From an uncultured Bacteroidales bacterium (GTDB lineage: Bacteria; Bacteroidota; Bacteroidia; Bacteroidales; UBA932), in NCBI GenBank assembly GCA_946405645.1, contig CAMJHW010000058.1, positions 1 through 8,379 on the forward strand: a stretch of DNA of 8,379 nucleotides, in the 5' to 3' direction. This document shows, in pieces, positions 1 through 6,587 of this stretch. Made by a program: the position numbers and the translations under genes. Every line of letters starts with the position of its first letter. Within the stretch, counting starts at the first letter, position 1. The notes beneath the pieces were generated by a model. The model saw nothing but the letters and a program-made list of their open reading frames with translations. It ran no database searches and was not told the DNA's origin.

Positions 1-377
1 TCAGGCTCGAAGCCTTCGGGGAGTACGACTTGGGGGATGCGCACGTCGGGAAGACAGAAGGTCCGGTGGCAGATGCGGCACGTAAGGTGTACGTGGCCGG
101 TACACATACGGGTGTCGTCGTGATGGCAGACGCAATACTTGTGCGAGCCGGAACCGTCGTCGATGTCGTGAAGCAAATGCGCCTCGCTCAGCAAAGTGAG
201 AGTACGGAAGATCGTGGACTTGTCCACGGTCGGGAGAGCGTCCTCGACATCGGCCAGGCTGAATGTTCCAGTGAAAGAATGCCTGACTTCGCGCCAAATG
301 AGAAGCCGGACCGCGGTGACGCGGACTCCGGCCTTCTCAAGCAATTGCTCGTCAGAGAGTTGATTGTGTATATCCAT
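1..377 (-). CDS. Fur-family metal-responsive transcriptional regulator (partial, C-terminus cut by window edge)
   Basis: The reading frame starts at ATG 377-375 and stays open to the window edge; 125 complete codons are visible. Residues 1-75 fit the Fur winged helix, with KSTIFRTLTLL at 53-63 aligning with the recognition helix that in classical Fur reads STVYRTL. Residues 93-109 (TGHVHLTCRICHRTFCL) hold H95, H97, and the CxxC pair C100/C103 that binds structural zinc in this family. Three further cysteines (C82, C84, C92) precede them, and C108 follows. The usual family length is about 135-150 residues, so roughly 15-25 residues, probably including the second CxxC, lie outside the window. 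Its start codon abuts the stop of the upstream efflux ATPase (TAA then ATG, no spacer), so the two are almost certainly co-transcribed and translationally coupled. The family binds DNA as a dimer in response to Fe, Zn, Mn or peroxide. The neighbour suggests zinc or a similar divalent metal, but that is inference. Confidence 0.9.
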   Translation of the reverse strand, partial: MDIHNQLSDEQLLEKAGVRVTAVRLLIWREVRHSFTGTFSLADVEDALPTVDKSTIFRTLTLLSEAHLLHDIDDGSGSHKYCVCHHDDTRMCTGHVHLTCRICHRTFCLPDVRIPQVVLPEGFEP

Positions 378-2333
378 TTACTTTACCTTCAAGGCCCGCA
401 TGGCGTTCAGCACTGCAAGCACTGTCACGCCCACGTCGGCGAAGACAGCCATCCACATCGTCGCTATGCCGAATGCGGCCAGCAGCAGCACTGCAATTTT
501 CACGCCTATGGCGAAGACGACATTCTGGCGGGCGATGCCGAGCGTGCGGCGGGCGATACGGATGGCGAGCGCGACCTTGGACGGCTTGTCGTCCATCAGG
601 ACGACGTCGGCCGCCTCCAGCGCGGCGTCGCTGCCCAGCCCGCCCATCGCCAGGCTGACATCGGCCCTGGCCATCACGGGAGCGTCGTTGATGCCGTCTC
701 CGACGAAGAGCAGGCTGCTCCCGGGCTCCTTGGCGGCTGTAAGCCGCTCTACGTGCTGTACCTTTCCGTCCGGCATCAGCTCGGCGTGGAACTCGTCGAT
801 TCCCAATTTTTCCGCCACGTGTTCGGCGACTTCCTTACGGTCTCCGGTCAGCATTACGGTACGGGTCACCCCAAGTCCGTTCAGTGCTGAGATTGCCTCT
901 GCGCTGTCTTCCTTGACCTTGTCGTTTATCACAATGTGGCCGGCGTAGATGCCGTTGATGGCTACGTGAAGTATAGTCCCCGAGAGATGACAATCATGCC
1001 ATTTCGCGCCGATGGAATCCATCATTTTGGTGTTTCCAACACATACCAGATCATCTCCAACCTTTGCTTTTACTCCCATTCCAGCGAGTTCCTCAACATC
1101 GCTGACCTTGCATCCGTCAGTCGCTTCTTCCGGGAATGCGTCACGCAAGGCAGCCGCGACAGGATGCTGGGAATAGTGCTCGACATGGGCTGCCAGGTGC
1201 AGCAGGTGCCGTTCGTCGCAAGATTCGGGATGTACCGCTTCGACGGCAAACTGTCCGTGGGTAAGCGTACCGGTTTTGTCGAATACGACGGTTCCGGCCT
1301 TTGCGAGGGTGTCCATGAAGTTGGCTCCCTTGACGAGGATACCTTTGCGCGAAGCGCCGCCGATACCGCCGAAGAAAGTCAGGGGCACGCTTATGACAAG
1401 CGCGCAAGGACAGGATACGACCAGGAACATCAGTGCCCTGTAGAGCCAGGTCGGGAACGCCGTGGAGAAGCTCCCGCTCAGGACAGGCGGAATCAGCGCC
1501 AGGGCAAGTGCCGCGAAGACTACGACGGGTGTATATACCTTGGCGAAGCGGGTGATGAAGGCTTCGCTGTGGGACTTGTGCTCTCCAGCATCTTCGACTA
1601 GGGAGATGATGCGCGATACGGTGCTATCACCGAACGGCTTGGAAGTGCGCATGCGCACTACGCCGGTGAGGTTCACGCAGCCGGAAAGGATTTCATCTCC
1701 GGAAGCGATCTCGCGCGGGATGCTCTCGCCCGTAAGGGCTTTGGTGTCCACGGAGGTCGATCCTTCGATGACGGTGCCGTCGATCGGCACTTTCTCGCCC
1801 GGCCTGACGACCAGGATCTCGCCTACGGCCACGCCGGCGGGATCGACGGCTTCGACCTTGCCTCCGCGCTCGACATTCGCGACGTCGGGACGGATGTCCA
1901 TCAGATGCGCGATGCTCTCGCGGCTTTTGCCTTCGGCATAGCCCTCGAAGAGTTCTCCTACCTGGAAGAACAGCATTACGAATACTGCCTCGGGAAAAGC
2001 TGTTTCAGCGCCGGGCAGAAAACCGATGCAAAGGGCTCCGACAGTCGCTATGGCCATAAGGAAATGCTCGTCGAAAGCGTCGCCGTGCGCGACTCCTTCC
2101 GCCGCTTCTTTCAGTGTATCGAAACCGATAAGGAGGTATGGAATCAGATAGATCAGCAGCAGCTGCCAGGTAGCGAGATTGCATTTCTTTTCAATCAGTA
2201 CCGCAATGCCGAGCAGGACTGCCGTGCATGCTATAAGGATAATCTGTTTCTTCAGGTTCCCTTCCTCGTGATGATGCTCATGCTCATGAGCCTCGTGCTC
2301 ATGGTCGTGATTATGATGATGATCGTGTGCCAT
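378..2333 (-). CDS. P1B-2-type Zn2+/Cd2+/Pb2+-translocating P-type ATPase with His-rich N-terminus
   Basis: This 651-residue inner-membrane pump couples ATP hydrolysis to export of soft divalent metals. Every hallmark is present: TGES (201-204, actuator), CPC (308-310, transport site in TM6), DKTGTLT (352-358, phosphorylated D352), the SQHP form of the HP motif (H390-P391), TGD (496-498) and GDGINDAP (545-552). After these, K612 and D633-V-G occupy the positions that mark the ZntA/CadA (P1B-2) group in the last two helices, which argues against a copper pump. The usual N-terminal heavy-metal-associated domain with its CxxC is absent. Instead residues 3-22 contain 12 histidines alternating with Asp/Glu, a likely Zn-binding tail, and TM1 begins near residue 29. 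The start ATG (2333-2331) puts the His tract at the N-terminus and lies about 20 bp below a TAnnTTTG box. The gene is the first of a two-gene unit with the Fur-family regulator. The class is very secure; the exact metal is not. Confidence 0.96.
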   Translation of the reverse strand: MAHDHHHNHDHEHEAHEHEHHHEEGNLKKQIILIACTAVLLGIAVLIEKKCNLATWQLLLIYLIPYLLIGFDTLKEAAEGVAHGDAFDEHFLMAIATVGALCIGFLPGAETAFPEAVFVMLFFQVGELFEGYAEGKSRESIAHLMDIRPDVANVERGGKVEAVDPAGVAVGEILVVRPGEKVPIDGTVIEGSTSVDTKALTGESIPREIASGDEILSGCVNLTGVVRMRTSKPFGDSTVSRIISLVEDAGEHKSHSEAFITRFAKVYTPVVVFAALALALIPPVLSGSFSTAFPTWLYRALMFLVVSCPCALVISVPLTFFGGIGGASRKGILVKGANFMDTLAKAGTVVFDKTGTLTHGQFAVEAVHPESCDERHLLHLAAHVEHYSQHPVAAALRDAFPEEATDGCKVSDVEELAGMGVKAKVGDDLVCVGNTKMMDSIGAKWHDCHLSGTILHVAINGIYAGHIVINDKVKEDSAEAISALNGLGVTRTVMLTGDRKEVAEHVAEKLGIDEFHAELMPDGKVQHVERLTAAKEPGSSLLFVGDGINDAPVMARADVSLAMGGLGSDAALEAADVVLMDDKPSKVALAIRIARRTLGIARQNVVFAIGVKIAVLLLAAFGIATMWMAVFADVGVTVLAVLNAMRALKVK

Positions 2334-2355
2334 ATGCCTTTGTAGTTTACGACTG

Positions 2356-2363
2356 CAAAGGTA
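2356..2363 (-). promoter_or_regulatory. Bacteroidota -7 promoter box (TACCTTTG) for the metal ATPase operon
   Basis: On the minus strand this reads TACCTTTG, a full match to the Bacteroidota TAnnTTTG element. It lies 22 bp before the ATPase start codon, which leaves a very short leader. At the preferred 19-bp spacing the -33 position reads ACCC rather than TTTG and falls in the middle of a perfect inverted repeat. The nearest upstream TTTG is 25 bp away, further than usual. The promoter therefore looks weak or regulator-dependent. No experimental start site is known to me. Confidence 0.6.
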
Positions 2364-2375
2364 GGGTAAGAATCC

Positions 2376-2390
2376 TGCAACCGGGTTGCA
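2376..2390. promoter_or_regulatory. Perfect 7-1-7 inverted repeat, candidate Fur-family operator
   Basis: The sequence is TGCAACC-C-GGTTGCA when read on the minus strand: two perfect 7-bp arms around one base. Fur, Zur and PerR boxes in several bacteria have the same 7-1-7 layout, though usually with AT-rich arms. It lies between the symporter stop and the ATPase start and covers the place where the -33 box of the ATPase promoter should be. A Fur-family protein is encoded in the operon it would control. An isolated half-site-like TTTGCA also overlaps the end of the -7 box. Assignment to this regulator is inference from position and symmetry. Confidence 0.55.
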
Positions 2391-2397
2391 AACTGTT

Positions 2398-3819
2398 TTA
2401 TCGTTTATTGGGCTTGCCTGAGGAAGACGAACTGGCTTCGTATTCCTTCAGGGCCTTAATGGCGTGAGGGCAGAGGAAGAGCAGGGCAAGGACGTTGATC
2501 CATGCCGTGAGTCCGACCCCGATGTCTCCCAACTGCCATACCACATTGGCTTCGCGAAGCGAGCCGAATATGACCATTACGAGGAGGATGAAACGGTAGC
2601 ACCATATCAGGATGCGCTCTGTCCTCTCCGAACCCTTGCGGCCGGAGAACAAATAGATGATGCTGGACTCCGTGTAGAAGTAGTATGCCATCAGGGTCGT
2701 GAATGCGAAGAACACCAGCGCTATGCTCACGAATGCGCTGCCGAATCCGGTGAATGCGGAGTCGACCGCGGCCTGGGTGAATCCGACATAGTTGGCTCCG
2801 AGCTCCGGCGAGTTGGATACGAGCATCTCGCCGGTCTTGGCATCGAGGATATTGTAAGTGCCGGAGCAAAGAATCATAAGCGCAGTCGCAGTACAGACCA
2901 GGAGAGTGTCCACATAGACGGAGAATGCCTGTGCGAGTCCCTGGCGGGCGGGATGGGACACTGCAGCTGCAGCGGATACCATAGCTCCGCTGCCCTGTCC
3001 GGCCTCGTTGGAGAAGATCCCGCGCTTTACTCCCATCATTATTGTGGATCCAAGGATTCCTCCTGCAATTGGCTGTATGCCGAGCGCGCTGTCGACGATG
3101 GTCTTCATCACTCCCGGAATGGCGTCGAGATGCTGGAAAATGATGACAATCGAGAAAATGATGTATCCCAAAGCCATAAAAGGAGTAATGATGGAAGCCA
3201 CCCGTGATATGCTTTTTATTCCTCCTATGATGACGAGACCGAGAAGGAAGGCCATACCAAGGCCCGCTGCAAGAGTGGGCAGATGGAACGAGTTGGTGAG
3301 GGCGCCCGCAACCCCGTTCGCCTGAACCGTGGGAAGGAGTATACCGTATCCGACAATAGCAAGTATGGAGAAAAGGATGGCGATCGCGGGTTTGCCAAGG
3401 CCGTGTTCGATATAACTGGAAGGGCCTCCCCTGTATCCGGTAGTATGATGGAACTTGAAAACCTGTGCGAGGGTCGATTCCACGAAAGCCGTCGAGGCGC
3501 CGAAGAATGCTATGATCCACATCCAGAAAACCGCACCCGGACCTCCTAAGGCGATAGCCGTCGCCACTCCTACGATATTGCCGGTACCTACCCGTCCGGA
3601 CAAGGCGATGCAGAAGGCTTCGAAGGATGAGATGCCGTGTCTCTTGCCGTTCTCATCCGTTTCCGCCTTGGCGAAGAGGGAACGGATCATCAGACCGAAA
3701 CGTCTCACTTGTACGAAACGTGTCCGGAATGAGAAATACAGTCCCGCTCCGACGAGCAGCACTACCAGAAGAGGATTCCAGACTATATCATTGATGACGG
3801 ATACGATTTTCTCGAACAT
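2398..3819 (-). CDS. Sodium:alanine/glycine symporter (AGCS family)
   Basis: This 473-residue polytopic inner-membrane protein has a typical AGCS (TC 2.A.25) length. The family imports alanine and/or glycine with Na+ (some members H+). Family signatures are GTGNIVGVATAIALGGPGAV at 78-97, just before FWMW, and KRGIFSNEAGQGSGA at 265-279. The second contains the NEAGQGS core that contributes to substrate and cation binding in characterised members. About ten or eleven hydrophobic segments can be picked out between residues 13 and 450, and the tail is short, basic and Ser-rich (463-473). The ATG at 3819-3817 gives the usual MFEKI-type N-terminus and leaves only 2 bp after the stop of the upstream porin gene, so the two are probably one transcript. 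I see no U-tract terminator after the stop. Alanine versus glycine cannot be decided here. Confidence 0.93.
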   Translation of the reverse strand: MFEKIVSVINDIVWNPLLVVLLVGAGLYFSFRTRFVQVRRFGLMIRSLFAKAETDENGKRHGISSFEAFCIALSGRVGTGNIVGVATAIALGGPGAVFWMWIIAFFGASTAFVESTLAQVFKFHHTTGYRGGPSSYIEHGLGKPAIAILFSILAIVGYGILLPTVQANGVAGALTNSFHLPTLAAGLGMAFLLGLVIIGGIKSISRVASIITPFMALGYIIFSIVIIFQHLDAIPGVMKTIVDSALGIQPIAGGILGSTIMMGVKRGIFSNEAGQGSGAMVSAAAAVSHPARQGLAQAFSVYVDTLLVCTATALMILCSGTYNILDAKTGEMLVSNSPELGANYVGFTQAAVDSAFTGFGSAFVSIALVFFAFTTLMAYYFYTESSIIYLFSGRKGSERTERILIWCYRFILLVMVIFGSLREANVVWQLGDIGVGLTAWINVLALLFLCPHAIKALKEYEASSSSSGKPNKR

Positions 3820-3821
3820 AA

Positions 3822-4841
3822 TCAGGGTCGTTTGTAGATGTTGAAGCGCCAGGTCATGCCTATATCATAGTTGTTGATATTGTCGTGGTTGTCACGGAAA
3901 TAGACCGCGTGGAGGCGAAGGTTGTCGTTGCCGAGGGGGAAATACTCCACGCCGCATCCGCCGTAGAGATAGTCGTTTCCGGCCGGCAGGGCGGTGTCGA
4001 AGGAAAGCCCGTTCTCATCGACGTTGGAAGCGTCGTTGCGCTCATATCCGAACTTGGTGCAGAGGTTCCATTTCCCTACGGTCCAGATGGCCTTGAAGAT
4101 GACGGTCCAGTCGGAGAAGAAGAACTTCTGCTGTTTGAAGGATGCGCGGTTCATAAGGTCCAGGTCCAGCACAAGGCCGCCGAGCGGGAACTTGTTGCCC
4201 AGAGCGATGTAGTTCATCTTCCGGTGGAACTGGTCTTCCACGATGTTGAAGCTCCACAATGTCTTCCAGTGCTCCAGAGGGCGGCCGCTCCAGTAAACGT
4301 TGTACGAATAGGCGTCCTGCAGTCCGGAGGATACTGGGGAAGGGGAGAACTGGAACGCTATCTGCTGGTCGGGAGCATAGGTGTAATGGGCAGTGGCTCC
4401 GAAGGCGTAATACTGGTACAGGTGACTGAGGAAGGCGCTGTAGTAATAGACCTCGATGGGCGGCGAGTCGAATTCGTAGCCGCCCACCAAGATGGGCTGC
4501 TTGCCCAAAGTAAACGACCAGTTGGAACGCGTCTGCCAGTTGATCCATAAGAAATCCGTGGCGTTGAAGGGATTCTGCTCGTCGATCTTCTTGTTCATCC
4601 TCTGACGGATGCGGAAACTGATGTTGTCCGTGAGATGCCCCATCATATGGATGTTGAAATAGTCTCCCTGGAAATGGGAGTCATAGATGCCGTTTTCGGT
4701 CTGCTGATGGAAAGTGGCGCGGGCATCGACGGAAATCTCGTCGACATGGGTTTCCTGCGCATGCAGGGCAGAAGAGAGAAAGACACCGGCCGCCAGCATC
4801 GTTCCGGCCGCCAGCGCGTATCTATACAATCGTATCATCAT
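3822..4841 (-). CDS. Outer-membrane porin, phosphate-selective porin O/P-like (PF07396-type)
   Basis: The protein has 339 residues. Residues 1-28 form a signal peptide: RLYR, a hydrophobic stretch, then ALHA before Q29. The rest alternates polar and aromatic residues as in an outer-membrane beta-barrel. Stretches such as NISFRIRQRMNK, NATDFLWINW, GKQPILVGGYEFDSPPI and NYIALGNKFPLGGLVLDLDL resemble the Bacteroidota porins grouped with OprO/OprP. In Bacteroidota that family name does not prove phosphate selectivity. The frame is open further upstream to 4985, but that extension lies inside the acetyltransferase gene and would bury the signal peptide, so I chose ATG 4841-4839; the next codon is also ATG. 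A TAnnTTTG box lies 15 bp before it. The AGCS symporter follows after 2 bp, suggesting a joint outer- and inner-membrane uptake path. The barrel class is secure; the substrate is unknown. Confidence 0.85.
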   Translation of the reverse strand: MMIRLYRYALAAGTMLAAGVFLSSALHAQETHVDEISVDARATFHQQTENGIYDSHFQGDYFNIHMMGHLTDNISFRIRQRMNKKIDEQNPFNATDFLWINWQTRSNWSFTLGKQPILVGGYEFDSPPIEVYYYSAFLSHLYQYYAFGATAHYTYAPDQQIAFQFSPSPVSSGLQDAYSYNVYWSGRPLEHWKTLWSFNIVEDQFHRKMNYIALGNKFPLGGLVLDLDLMNRASFKQQKFFFSDWTVIFKAIWTVGKWNLCTKFGYERNDASNVDENGLSFDTALPAGNDYLYGGCGVEYFPLGNDNLRLHAVYFRDNHDNINNYDIGMTWRFNIYKRP

Positions 4842-4856
4842 GTTTTCAGTTACACA

Positions 4857-4864
4857 CAAATGTA
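4857..4864 (-). promoter_or_regulatory. Bacteroidota -7 promoter box (TACATTTG) for the porin-symporter operon
   Basis: TACATTTG on the minus strand matches TAnnTTTG and sits 15 bp before the porin start, in the 70-bp gap after the acetyltransferase stop. No good TTTG is found at the expected 19-bp distance; the region upstream is only T-rich. The gap shows no convincing terminator hairpin, so some readthrough from the acetyltransferase gene is possible. Confidence 0.6.
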
Positions 4865-4911
4865 CGAAAATATAGAGGAAAAAGAATCTGCAGCCGCCTT
4901 TTTTCTCAGCT

Positions 4912-5439
4912 TCATCCGATACGCTGGTAAGCAAGACGCTCATCTCCGGACAGAAGATGGATGATTCCGCAATACGAGAAACCATGTTTGGAGAGCAGAT
5001 GCTGCATGATCTTATTGTCCTTGTGTGTGTCTATGCGGATATTGCGCTCGCGGGTGGCGCACCACTCCAGCATGTCGTCGAAGATGCCGTGGGCTTCGGG
5101 GATGCTCGCTATGCGGTGGATAACATGATAAGTACTCTCATCCTCAAGCCAGGCTCCTCCTTCGATTTCGAAATACGTAGGCTCCGGGGAGGGAAGGAAT
5201 GCAAAGTATCCTACAACGATGCCGTCGTCCTCGATGACGAACCCTCCGTGTCTGTCCATATCTTTCAAGATGGCGTCCGTGCCGGGATAGCTGTCACCCC
5301 ATTGATGTATGTTGCCGGACTTGCGCATTATCCCTCGCGCGGCATCCATCACGCCGAGGATGGCTTCCATGTCGGAAACCTCCGCCTCGCGGATAACTCT
5401 CACCACGGAGGGCGTTTCTAAAGCGTTGAAGTCTTTCAT
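4912..5439 (-). CDS. GNAT-family N-acetyltransferase
   Basis: The protein has 175 residues. A GNAT fold is suggested by an N-terminal VIREAEVSDMEAILGVMDAA segment (15-34), a central strand GIVVGYFAFLP (73-83), strand beta-4 HRIASI (108-113) and a C-terminal region IRIDTHKDNKIMQHLLSKHG (134-153) followed by FSYCGII (154-160). The last resembles acetyl-CoA-side motifs in small uncharacterised GNAT proteins of Bacteroidota and Firmicutes. The usual Q/RxxGxG/A pyrophosphate loop is reduced to PEAHGIF (114-120). I recall this short form in related proteins, so it does not by itself indicate a dead gene. The start is ATG 5439-5437 because it overlaps the phosphatase stop as ATGA, a classic coupling arrangement; a start at 5469 would add ten residues inside the phosphatase gene. 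The substrate is unknown. Confidence 0.87.
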   Translation of the reverse strand: MKDFNALETPSVVRVIREAEVSDMEAILGVMDAARGIMRKSGNIHQWGDSYPGTDAILKDMDRHGGFVIEDDGIVVGYFAFLPSPEPTYFEIEGGAWLEDESTYHVIHRIASIPEAHGIFDDMLEWCATRERNIRIDTHKDNKIMQHLLSKHGFSYCGIIHLLSGDERLAYQRIG

Positions 5440-5900
5440 AATGATAAGTCGTTCAGCATTGCGCCGCATCCTTCAAGCAAGTCCTGGAAAGTCTCTTCAA
5501 AGTCTCCCGTGTACCACGGATCGGCTACGTCGCGGCCGTATCCGGTATAGGACATCATCAGGTGGATTTTCCCGTCCGGATCGTCGGGTATGATCCGCTT
5601 GATAAGCCTGAGATTCCAGGCATCCATACAGATGATCCTGTCGAAGCGGTCGTAGTCCGATCTTGTGACCTGCCGTGCCCGTTTGCCGGGGTCGAACCAT
5701 ACTCCGTGCTGGTTGAGACAGCGTTTTGCGGGCGGATATATAGGGTTCCCTATCTCTTCTGAAGATACTGCTGCGGACTCTATTTGATACTGATTTTCAA
5801 GCCCTTTGGCCTTGACCATCGCCTTAAGGATGAACTCGGCCATAGGGCTGCGGCAAATATTGCCGTGGCAGACAAACAGTATTTTGTTCAATCGCATCAT
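5436..5900 (-). CDS. Low-molecular-weight protein tyrosine phosphatase
   Basis: This 154-residue cytoplasmic enzyme of typical family length (about 150) hydrolyses phosphotyrosine. The P-loop is CHGNICRS at 11-18 (nucleophile C11, R17), placed right at the N-terminus as the family requires. The general-acid loop is DPWY at 127-130 (D127). The frame is open to an ATG at 5924, but that ATG lies upstream of a TAnnTTTG promoter box and the predicted transcript start. I therefore prefer ATG 5900-5898; the adjacent ATG 5897-5895 is equally possible. The gene heads a two-gene unit with the GNAT gene, overlapping by 4 bp. No tyrosine kinase or polysaccharide gene is in view, so its target is unknown. 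Arsenate reductase (ArsC) shares this fold, but the DPWY loop and lack of ars neighbours favour a phosphatase. Confidence 0.92.
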   Translation of the reverse strand: MMRLNKILFVCHGNICRSPMAEFILKAMVKAKGLENQYQIESAAVSSEEIGNPIYPPAKRCLNQHGVWFDPGKRARQVTRSDYDRFDRIICMDAWNLRLIKRIIPDDPDGKIHLMMSYTGYGRDVADPWYTGDFEETFQDLLEGCGAMLNDLSL

Positions 5901-5911
5901 TATTCGAATGT

Positions 5912-5942
5912 CAAAGTTAAGCATTTTTCATCCATACGAAAA
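5912..5942 (-). promoter_or_regulatory. Promoter for the phosphatase-acetyltransferase pair (TTTT-N19-TAACTTTG)
   Basis: The -7 box TAACTTTG (5919-5912, minus strand) matches TAnnTTTG exactly. At the preferred 19-bp spacing the -33 box is TTTT (5942-5939), three of four matches to TTTG. The predicted start lies just before ATG 5900, giving a leader of only a few bases. The -33 box lies within the T-run of the terminator of the gene before it. Confidence 0.6.
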
Positions 5943-5967
5943 ATCCCCCTCAGAATTCTGAGGGGGA
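5939..5967 (-). terminator. Rho-independent terminator after the lipoprotein gene
   Basis: Positions 5944-5967 form a perfect 24-bp palindrome with GC-rich ends (TCCCCC...GGGGGA) and an AT centre (GAATTC). In RNA this folds as a stem of about 10 bp with an AAUU loop. On the minus strand it is followed at once by five T (5943-5939). On the plus strand the downstream side is not U-rich, so termination is expected for minus-strand transcription. It lies 19 bp after the lipoprotein stop. Confidence 0.85.
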
Positions 5968-5986
5968 CATATAGCTGAATCGTCCG

Positions 5987-6544
5987 TTACTCTTCCCCTG
6001 ACGGGGGAGGGGGTGGAATCAATCCTTCAAGATAATAATCGTCAATAAGCTGGCAATAGAGGTATCCGTCTGTTACATACTTCCCGAATGAACAGCTGAC
6101 ACTGACTTTATGAAAGCGGAGGATGACATAGTCTTCACCCTTGTCGGCGAGGGTGATCTTTCCACTATACTTGGAGGTTGAAGCCCGACTGTCACTGGAA
6201 TAAAAGAAAGAAAACCAGAAGCGACTGGGATTCAGCGCCTCCCCGACTTTCATTTTGTCTATGCCGTCGAAATAGATGCTTAACACGAATGCATCATAGA
6301 CCATCTTGCCTCCGCTAAAGGCAATAAACCAAGACTGCCCTTCCATATCGCTCTTTTTATAGACGGCAGCGCGTCGAAATCCGGTAACCGTGTCCTCGAA
6401 GTCACCGGTTTTCGTATGTATTGTGGTCTTGGCGACCATGGAACCGTCCTTGAACAGTTCATCTGGGGAGATGTAATCCTTGTCGCATGACGCAAAAACA
6501 AATAGGGCGACAAACGATGTGAGAATTGTAATGATGGGTCTCAT
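5987..6544 (-). CDS. Small lipoprotein of unrecognised family in the sigma/anti-sigma locus
   Basis: I do not recognise this 185-residue protein. Residues 1-20 form a lipoprotein signal peptide ending in the lipobox FASC (C20), followed by DKDYISPDE, a charged stretch that could favour surface export. The mature part alternates hydrophobic and polar residues as in a beta-sandwich (for example SWFIAFSGGKMVYDAFVLSIYF at 71-92, split by Gly, and YVILRFHKVSVSC at 139-151). The C-terminus is PPPPPSGEE. The frame continues to a GTG at 6568, but ATG 6544 has an AGGA at 6553-6550, five bases upstream, and puts the signal peptide first. The gene lies 62 bp after the barrel protein, has its own consensus promoter and ends in a strong terminator. 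In position it resembles lipoproteins accompanying Dma-type sigma systems in Bacteroidota, but I cannot confirm NigD-like domain homology. Confidence 0.8.
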   Translation of the reverse strand: MRPIITILTSFVALFVFASCDKDYISPDELFKDGSMVAKTTIHTKTGDFEDTVTGFRRAAVYKKSDMEGQSWFIAFSGGKMVYDAFVLSIYFDGIDKMKVGEALNPSRFWFSFFYSSDSRASTSKYSGKITLADKGEDYVILRFHKVSVSCSFGKYVTDGYLYCQLIDDYYLEGLIPPPPPSGEE

Positions 6545-6587
6545 GATTATCCTGCTTGATTGATTCACCTATATAACTCACACGTAG

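Noticed and set aside
30..890. Long plus-strand open frame (286 codons)
   Set aside because: It lies antisense to the Fur-family gene and the conserved ATPase, has no recognisable domain and no promoter-like lead, and is explained by GC-rich codons of the opposite strand.
2376..2390. Palindrome read as a terminator of the symporter gene
   Set aside because: Only a 6-bp stem with a 3-base loop is possible and no U-run follows; its place over the -33 region fits an operator better.
2464..3207. Plus-strand open frame (247 codons) and a minus-strand alternative frame (2456-3520) within the symporter gene
   Set aside because: Both overlap a full-length AGCS gene with all its motifs; their translations are low in hydrophobic patterning and carry no domain.
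3885..4550. Plus-strand open frame (221 codons) across the porin gene
   Set aside because: It is a shadow of the porin coding frame, which has a signal peptide and barrel pattern.
4842..4985. N-terminal extension of the porin to ATG 4985
   Set aside because: It would overlap the acetyltransferase gene by 74 bp, lie upstream of the TACATTTG box and bury a good signal peptide.
5901..5924. Earlier ATG for the tyrosine phosphatase
   Set aside because: This ATG precedes and overlaps the region of the TAACTTTG promoter box, so it would be outside the predicted mRNA; the family P-loop normally starts within about 10 residues of the N-terminus.
5987..6544. Calling the lipoprotein NigD
   Set aside because: The position is suggestive, but I could not match the sequence to NigD-like domains by eye.
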